Origin: an uncultured Oscillibacter sp. | GTDB taxonomy: Bacteria; Bacillota; Clostridia; Oscillospirales; Oscillospiraceae | DNA length: 8,810 nt | Assembly: GCA_946183175.1 (NCBI GenBank) | Contig: CAMHBH010000090.1 | Span: 1-8,810, forward strand | Direction of reading: 5' to 3' | Shown: piece by piece, positions 4,194 to 8,810 of the stretch | How positions within the stretch are numbered: the stretch's first letter is position 1 | How the letters are laid out: each line of letters begins with the position of its first letter | The notes under the pieces: generated by a model | Databases searched by the model: none | Told to the model about the DNA's origin: nothing | What the model saw: the letters and a program-made list of their open reading frames with translations, nothing else | Made by a program: the position numbers and the translations under genes

Positions 4194-5822
4194 TTAGTCG
4201 GTGGTCTTCACGTCCGGGTCGACTTCGCACAGCAACAGGCACGGCCCCGGCGTTTGCAGGAACTCGTCGAGCGTGCCGGACAGCCGCCCCTCGTCGGAGA
4301 GCGTCAGCGTCGGGATTCCGTAGGCGGCGGCAATCGCGGCGAAATCCGGGGAGCCGTCCAGCGACACCCCGAACGGCCCGTGATACGGTTCCTGCGTCTG
4401 TATCTGGTGGACAAGCCCGAGGGTACGGTTGCGGAACAGTACGATTTTGATATCGTGTCCGGCACAGCGTACGGCGGCCAGTTCGTTCATCTCCATCTGG
4501 AACGAGCCGTCGCCGCATACGACGATTGTCTGACGGTCGGGCAGAGCGGTCTTGACGCCCACGGCGGCGGGTAAGGAGTAGCCCATCGTCCCCAATCCGC
4601 CTGTCGTCAGGAAGCGCCCGTTCTTCTGCGGGAGGTACTTGCAAGCGAAAATCTGGTTTTGGCCCACGTCCACGCACACGACCGCGTCGTCGTCGAGTTT
4701 GCGCCCGAGTTCGCGGAGGACTGTCCCTGGGAATACGGAGCCGTCCCGGCGCGGGAAAACGCGCGTTACTTCCTCGTGCCGGAGTTCGCGCAACATCGCT
4801 TTCCATTCCGTGGTGTCGGGTACGGAAAGCTCCTGCGCAAGTAACTGGTTGAGTATGACTTTGATATTGCCCACGAGGGGAACCGCCGCCTGCATATTCT
4901 TCCCGATTTCGGCGGGGTCTACGTCAATGTGTACAATCGACATGCGCCGCTGGATTTCGTCGGGGGAAAGTATCGTCCTGTCGGCGGCCCGACAGCCCAC
5001 CATGATGAGCAAGTCCGACTTGACCAGCGCCTTATTCGCGCAACGGTTGCCGTGGGCCCCAATCATGCCCATATTTAACGGGTGGTCGGACGGCATGAGC
5101 GAAATTCCCATCATGGTTTTGACCATGGGGATGTCGTAGCGCTCTATGAGGGTACGCAATTCCTCCCGGGCGTCGGCGAGCCACACGCCCCCGCCCGCGC
5201 AAATCAGCGGCTGTTTCGCCTCCGCAATCGCCTTCACGACGCGCTTTATCTGCAAGTCGTTCCCCTTCACGGACGGGCGATAGCCGCGTATACGAACTTC
5301 CTCCGGGTATTCAAAGGCTTTGAGTTCCTGTTCCTGTACGTCAATCGGGATGTCAATCAGCACGGGCCCCGGGCGTCCCGTCGACGCGATGTGAAACGAT
5401 TCCTTGACAATGCGCGGGATGTCGTTGGCGTCCTTGACTAAGTAGCTGTGTTTCGTAAAGGGCGCGGCGGCCCCGGTAATGTCGACTTCCTGAAAGATGT
5501 CGCGTCCGAGGAGGTTACTGGGCACCTGTCCGGTAATGGCGACCATGGGGATAGAGTCCATGTAGGCCGTGGCGATACCTGTCAGCAGATTCGTTGCGCC
5601 GGGGCCGGATGTCACCATGCACACGCCGACTTTCCCGCTGACGCGCGCGTAGCCGGACGCCATATGCCCGGCGTTCTGCTCCGTGCGTACGAGCGTGTAG
5701 CCGATTTCGGGCACGGCGGCGAGCGCGTCGACCGCCGGGCAAATCGTCGCGCCCGCGTAGCCGAACATATGCGTCACGTTCTCGCGGCGCAAACTCTCGA
5801 TTAACGCCTGTGCTCCATTCAT
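4194..5822 (-). CDS. ilvB: Acetohydroxyacid (acetolactate) synthase, catalytic large subunit IlvB
   Basis: This ThDP-dependent enzyme joins two pyruvates to acetolactate, or pyruvate and 2-ketobutyrate to acetohydroxybutyrate, for valine, leucine and isoleucine synthesis. At 542 aa it is slightly shorter than most (550-590). It has the N-terminal ThDP domain with catalytic Glu48 (RTEQNAGHMA) and TGQVP (97-101), Lys124 (PFTKH), a central FAD-type domain with GAHGN and ADR (280-282), and the C-terminal ThDP-binding motif GDGSF (437-441), with metal ligands Asp438 and, 27 residues on, Asn465. Two oddities: the usual GYPGGA loop reads GYAGAT (21-26), and the position of the Trp favouring 2-ketobutyrate in E. 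coli AHAS II is Ile474 (LGLVHQIQ). Its start lies one base after the rsgA stop, with GGAGG 9 nt upstream. The adjacent ilvN supports a biosynthetic rather than fermentative role. Confidence 0.95.
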   Translation of the reverse strand: MNGAQALIESLRRENVTHMFGYAGATICPAVDALAAVPEIGYTLVRTEQNAGHMASGYARVSGKVGVCMVTSGPGATNLLTGIATAYMDSIPMVAITGQVPSNLLGRDIFQEVDITGAAAPFTKHSYLVKDANDIPRIVKESFHIASTGRPGPVLIDIPIDVQEQELKAFEYPEEVRIRGYRPSVKGNDLQIKRVVKAIAEAKQPLICAGGGVWLADAREELRTLIERYDIPMVKTMMGISLMPSDHPLNMGMIGAHGNRCANKALVKSDLLIMVGCRAADRTILSPDEIQRRMSIVHIDVDPAEIGKNMQAAVPLVGNIKVILNQLLAQELSVPDTTEWKAMLRELRHEEVTRVFPRRDGSVFPGTVLRELGRKLDDDAVVCVDVGQNQIFACKYLPQKNGRFLTTGGLGTMGYSLPAAVGVKTALPDRQTIVVCGDGSFQMEMNELAAVRCAGHDIKIVLFRNRTLGLVHQIQTQEPYHGPFGVSLDGSPDFAAIAAAYGIPTLTLSDEGRLSGTLDEFLQTPGPCLLLCEVDPDVKTTD

Positions 5823-5838
5823 ATCAATTTCCCTCCTT
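5823..5838 (-). promoter_or_regulatory. ilvB ribosome binding site overlapping the end of rsgA
   Basis: The minus strand reads AAGGAGGG across the last codons of rsgA, then the rsgA TGA, one T and the ilvB ATG. GGAGG is 9 nt from the start codon. This strong site decides the ilvB start. It also rules out a separate leader peptide, T-box or attenuator directly before ilvB, because there is no intergenic room. Confidence 0.8.
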
Positions 5839-6717
5839 ACGTGTCTGCCACTCCCGCAGGGGCTTCAATTCCTCGTAGAGGCGGACGTAACTGTTGTGCC
5901 GCGACGGCTGGATTTCGCCCCGGCGCAGGGCGTCGAGTACGGCACAGCCGCGCTCCTTCGTGTGCGAACAGCCCGCGAAACGGCAGTCTCGCAGATACGG
6001 GCCGAACTCCGGGAACGTCTCCGGGAGATGGGCCTTGAGTTCTAAATTGAGCTCTTCTGTCTCGAACGACGAAAAGCCGGGAGTATCGACGGCCTCCCCG
6101 CCGCCCGGAAGACTGTAAATTTCGATATGCCGCGTGGTATGGCGTCCGCGCCCGAGGGCGTCGCTGATTTCCCCGGTTTGCAGTCCGAACGCAGGATACA
6201 GCGCGTTGAGAATGCTGGACTTCCCGACGCCGGAATTGCCCGTAAAGGCGGACAGTTTGCCTTGTAAGAGCGTTTGCAGGGTGTCGATACCCTCTCCCGT
6301 CTCGGCGCTGACGCGCAACGTCTCCACGCCCGACGCGTGATAGATATTGTAAAGCCTGTCGGCGGGGTTCAGGTCGCACTTGTTGAGCAGTAACAGCACC
6401 TGACAGTCCTTGAACACCGCGACGGACATCATACGGTCGATGAGAAACGGGTCGGTGACGGGCGGCGCGGCGGACGCGATAATCACCATTTGGTCGATAT
6501 TCGCGACGGCGGGACGGCTGAAGGCGTTACGGCGCGGGAGTACGCGTTGCAGGAAGCCCTCGCCCGCGCCGAGTTCGCGGACTTCCACGCGGTCGCCTAC
6601 GAGCGGCGACACGCCGTCCTTGCGGAATTTCCCCCGCGCCCGGCAGGTCAAAATCTCGCCGTCCGATTCCACGTAGTAAAAGCCGCTCAGGGCTTTGCGT
6701 ATGCGTCCGGTCTTCAT
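5824..6717 (-). CDS. rsgA: Ribosome small-subunit-dependent GTPase RsgA (YloQ/YjeQ)
   Basis: RsgA is a GTPase that acts late in 30S ribosomal subunit maturation. It is 297 aa, a normal length. The N-terminal OB fold (about 1-65) includes GDRVEV. The circularly permuted GTPase follows with motifs in the order typical of the family: G4 NKCD (112-115), G5 SAET (137-140), G1 GNSGVGKSS (160-168), G2 in GRHTT (191-195) and G3 DTPG (211-214). The C-terminal zinc knuckle is C245-x4-C250-x-H252-x5-C258. The ATG overlaps the pknB stop as ATGA and has no strong ribosome binding site, which suggests coupling to the kinase gene. The pknB-rsgA pairing is common in Firmicutes, where PASTA kinases can phosphorylate this GTPase. 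In many relatives rpe follows; here ilvB does. Confidence 0.97.
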   Translation of the reverse strand: MKTGRIRKALSGFYYVESDGEILTCRARGKFRKDGVSPLVGDRVEVRELGAGEGFLQRVLPRRNAFSRPAVANIDQMVIIASAAPPVTDPFLIDRMMSVAVFKDCQVLLLLNKCDLNPADRLYNIYHASGVETLRVSAETGEGIDTLQTLLQGKLSAFTGNSGVGKSSILNALYPAFGLQTGEISDALGRGRHTTRHIEIYSLPGGGEAVDTPGFSSFETEELNLELKAHLPETFPEFGPYLRDCRFAGCSHTKERGCAVLDALRRGEIQPSRHNSYVRLYEELKPLREWQTRKEGN

Positions 6718-8810
6718 TCGTCCGCGTTCGTCCCGCCGAAAATGGCCTCAATCAGCGCGTCAATGGCGCTGTTTGCCGCCGCGACATTCGGGTCTTGATA
6801 GCCCGGCTCGTCCTCGGGGTCAAGCGGGTATACCTTCCCATCCTCCCCGATACGCGGCCCGGTCTGCGTGCCGGTCGTCGCGCCGCTGTCGGGCTGTGAC
6901 GTACTGTCGCTCTCGTCGGTCGTACTGCTCGAAGTCGTCTCGTTTTTGCTCAAAATATAGCGGTCTCCGGCCTGCTCCATGTCGATGGTCTCGCTGTAAA
7001 GCCGCTCCTGGTCCATGTAGACCGTCACGACAGTTTGCCCGGTCGCGGTCAGCTCCATGGTGTACGTGCCCGTGTTAAAGCTCACCGTGCCGCTTTCGAC
7101 ACGCCGCCCGTCCTGGTAGAGTTCCATGTAGCCCGTCTCGCCCTCCGACGGAAGCGGAATCACCAGTTCGATACTCTTTTCCGCCGGCGTTACGGGTTCG
7201 GGTTCGGGTTCTGGCTCGGGCTCGGGTTCCGGTTCGGGTTCGGGCTCCGGCTCTACGCGCGGCTCCGGCCCCTTGCTGACCACAAAGTTGACTTTCGTCC
7301 CGTCCGTGACCTGCGTCTGCGCGGCGGGCGACTGGCTGATAATCGTCCCCTCCGGCTCGTCGCTGTACTCGTAATCGACACTGCCGCGCGTCAGGCCTAA
7401 ATTGCCAAGCTGATTGAGCACGAGGTCAAGTTTCATGCCCACGAAGTAAGTCAGGGGCCATGTGGCGGGGGGCCTAGGGCCCTTGCTGAGAATCAGGCGG
7501 ATTGTGTCGCCGCGGTGCAGGACGCGCCCCTCCTCGGGCTGGCTGGCCACGATATTCCCGGCGGGGATGTCGTCGTTATATTCCCCGTCGTCCTGGTCGG
7601 CCTCGACAGTAAGCGAATATCGGCGGATTAAGTCGGCCAGCGTGACCTTTTCCGCCTGCGTGACCGACTGGTTGACGACATCGGGCATTTTGGCGGTCTC
7701 CTCGCCCGAACTCACCCAGACGCGGATAATTAAATTATTGCCCTTGCGGTAGCTGTTCTCGGCGGGGTCCTGTTCCATAATGATTCCGGGGGCGTAGTCG
7801 TCGCTGAACTTGCTCCCGGCCTCGACAATCTCGAAGACGCCGTTGACGCCCTCCAATTCCCGGGCCTGCGCGACGGTGTAGCCCAGCACGGAGCGAACCA
7901 TGTGCTGTTCCTCGGGGTCGTTGCGCACGAAGGAATTGAGAATGCCGCGAATGAGTACGACCGCCAGAAGAATCCCCAGGAAGCCCGCCACGCCGAAGAG
8001 TACCAGTTGCGTGACGTTGCGGGAGCTGTCCTCGTCCTCGTTGCGCATGGGATTTCCCCTCCTTTGTGCGCTGTCGTCTATGCGGCGCGTCTGCCCGTCG
8101 CGGAGGGCCTGCGTCGGCTCGTCGGTCACGGGCGGGCGGATGTCCGACATTTGGAAGTCGAGACTGACTTCCGGGTCTTTCCGGAACGCGTCCAAGTCCT
8201 GAATCATGGCCTCGGCGGACGGGTAGCGGAGGTTCACGTCCTGAACCATGGCCTTCATGCAGATGAGCTCCAACTGGTCGGGGATGTCGGGGTCAATGGA
8301 GCGGGGCGTAGGCGGTACGGCGCTCAAATGCTGTATGGCCACCGATACCGCCGATTCGCCCTCGAAGGGAAGCCGCCCGGTGAGCATTTCATAGAGCACG
8401 ATTCCGGCGGAGTAGATGTCGGAGCGGGCGTCGATATGGTCTCCGCGCGCCTGTTCGGGGGAGATATAGTGTACGGAACCCAAAGCCTGTTGCGTGAGGG
8501 TCTGCGCGGCGTTCTCCAGACACGCGATGCCGAAATCGGCGACTTTCACGCTCCCGTCGCGGAGTACCATGATATTCTGCGGCTTGATGTCGCGGTGAAT
8601 AATGCCCTTGCTGTGGGCGTGGGCGAGGCCGCGCATAATCTGCGTGATAAAGTGCAGCGATTCGCGCCAGTTAAGCCGCCCGCGCCGCTCCATATACTGT
8701 TTGAGCGTGATACCGTCAATCAGTTCCATGACGATATACTCAAGCTCGCCGCCCTTGGAAACGTCGTAGACCTGCACGATGTTCGGGCTTGACAGTTGCG
8801 CGACGGCCTG
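6714..8810 (-). CDS. pknB: PASTA-domain Ser/Thr protein kinase PknB/PrkC (5' end outside window)
   Basis: This is a membrane kinase that senses peptidoglycan fragments and phosphorylates growth, wall and translation proteins. The reading frame is open to the right edge; roughly the first 60 residues (glycine loop, catalytic lysine) are outside. Counting from the edge (698 residues seen): HRDIKPQN (72-79), DFG (92-94), GSVHYISPEQARG activation/P+1 region (111-123), a basic juxtamembrane stretch, one transmembrane helix (about 268-288), three PASTA domains (about 304-367, 373-444 and 451-514), ten Glu-Pro pairs (520-539), a beta-rich segment (about 546-614), a Ser/Thr-rich linker (about 622-646) and an acidic tail. 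The segment after the PASTA domains is not a domain I recognise. A strong Shine-Dalgarno and ATG occur in frame at residue 255, just before the membrane helix. It overlaps rsgA by 4 nt. Confidence 0.95.
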   Translation of the reverse strand, partial: QAVAQLSSPNIVQVYDVSKGGELEYIVMELIDGITLKQYMERRGRLNWRESLHFITQIMRGLAHAHSKGIIHRDIKPQNIMVLRDGSVKVADFGIACLENAAQTLTQQALGSVHYISPEQARGDHIDARSDIYSAGIVLYEMLTGRLPFEGESAVSVAIQHLSAVPPTPRSIDPDIPDQLELICMKAMVQDVNLRYPSAEAMIQDLDAFRKDPEVSLDFQMSDIRPPVTDEPTQALRDGQTRRIDDSAQRRGNPMRNEDEDSSRNVTQLVLFGVAGFLGILLAVVLIRGILNSFVRNDPEEQHMVRSVLGYTVAQARELEGVNGVFEIVEAGSKFSDDYAPGIIMEQDPAENSYRKGNNLIIRVWVSSGEETAKMPDVVNQSVTQAEKVTLADLIRRYSLTVEADQDDGEYNDDIPAGNIVASQPEEGRVLHRGDTIRLILSKGPRPPATWPLTYFVGMKLDLVLNQLGNLGLTRGSVDYEYSDEPEGTIISQSPAAQTQVTDGTKVNFVVSKGPEPRVEPEPEPEPEPEPEPEPEPEPVTPAEKSIELVIPLPSEGETGYMELYQDGRRVESGTVSFNTGTYTMELTATGQTVVTVYMDQERLYSETIDMEQAGDRYILSKNETTSSSTTDESDSTSQPDSGATTGTQTGPRIGEDGKVYPLDPEDEPGYQDPNVAAANSAIDALIEAIFGGTNADE
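7194..7253 (-). repeat. Ten hexanucleotide repeats encoding (Glu-Pro)10 in pknB
   Basis: Sixty bases made of 6-bp units, each coding for Glu-Pro with varied synonymous codons, form an extended spacer between the third PASTA domain and the C-terminal segment. Being a multiple of three, unit gain or loss by slippage would change spacer length without shifting the frame. The mixed codons should make slippage slower than in a pure repeat. Confidence 0.9.
8046..8065 (-). promoter_or_regulatory. Internal in-frame Shine-Dalgarno and ATG within pknB
   Basis: The minus strand reads AAAGGAGG (8065-8058), the full complement of the 16S rRNA tail CCTCCTTT. It is followed 9 nt later by an in-frame ATG (8048-8046). 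The spacing equals that of the ilvB ribosome binding site. The site uses two AGG arginine codons in a gene that mostly uses CGC/CGG. Initiation here would give a 444-residue protein: a short charged N-terminus, the membrane helix, three PASTA domains and the C-terminal region, with no kinase domain. The sequence match is certain; use in the cell is inferred. Confidence 0.55.

Noticed and set aside
4177..4806. Minus-strand ORF of 209 codons inside ilvB
   Set aside because: It is Arg/Pro-rich, a frame-shadow composition, and lies wholly within the conserved C-terminal ThDP domain of ilvB.
5823..5860. T-box, leader peptide or attenuator before ilvB
   Set aside because: Only one base separates rsgA from ilvB, and no attenuator-like hairpin or T-box motif is seen in the end of rsgA.
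8775..8777. GTG at 8777 as the start of the kinase
   Set aside because: The upstream codons continue the kinase fold (QAVAQLSSPNI before VQVYD), so the gene runs off the right edge.
7902..8792. Long plus-strand ORF of 296 codons
   Set aside because: It is a shadow of the kinase gene, whose motifs (HRD, DFG, membrane helix) are unmistakable on the minus strand. High GC keeps antisense frames open.

Overview
The window is a stretch of GC-rich chromosome (roughly 60% GC) in which every recognisable gene lies on the minus strand. Transcription therefore runs from right to left. The gene content points to a Gram-positive member of the Clostridia, plausibly an Oscillospirales-type gut bacterium. 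It has a PASTA-domain Ser/Thr kinase directly followed by rsgA, a SigH-type sigma factor, and a small protein with two zinc ribbons of a kind common in Firmicutes. The family-level placement is inference. There are no phage, transposase or plasmid genes, so this is core chromosome rather than a mobile island.

Layout in the direction of transcription (right to left): a PASTA Ser/Thr kinase, pknB/prkC, cut by the right window edge (8810-6714); rsgA, ribosome small-subunit GTPase (6717-5824, ATGA overlap with pknB); ilvB and ilvN, the two subunits of acetohydroxyacid synthase (5822-4194 and 4180-3695); ruvC (3694-3185, abutting ilvN); a 154-bp array of six degenerate repeats (3220-3067); ruvA (3046-2453); ruvB (2443-1292); an AT-rich promoter region (1291-1157); a sigH-like sigma factor (1156-503); a 92-residue double zinc-ribbon protein (468-190); and two GC-rich hairpins, one of them perhaps a terminator (81-5).

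The first seven genes look like one long operon with very tight junctions: a 4-nt overlap at pknB/rsgA, 1 nt at rsgA/ilvB, 13 nt at ilvB/ilvN, 0 nt at ilvN/ruvC and 9 nt at ruvA/ruvB. Cell-wall signalling and ribosome maturation, branched-chain amino acid synthesis and Holliday-junction processing are thus co-transcribed. The sigH-zinc ribbon pair appears to have its own consensus vegetative promoter.

No wholly new gene system is visible. The points most worth following are: (1) complete absence of GATC from all 8810 bases; (2) a consensus Shine-Dalgarno and ATG inside pknB, exactly at the kinase/membrane-anchor boundary, which could produce a kinase-free PASTA protein; (3) a perfect TTGACA/TATAAT promoter whose predicted start falls on the A of the sigH ATG, alongside an upstream TTG start with a good ribosome binding site; and (4) a degenerate repeat family that supplies the 3' end of ruvC and possibly part of the 3' end of ruvB.
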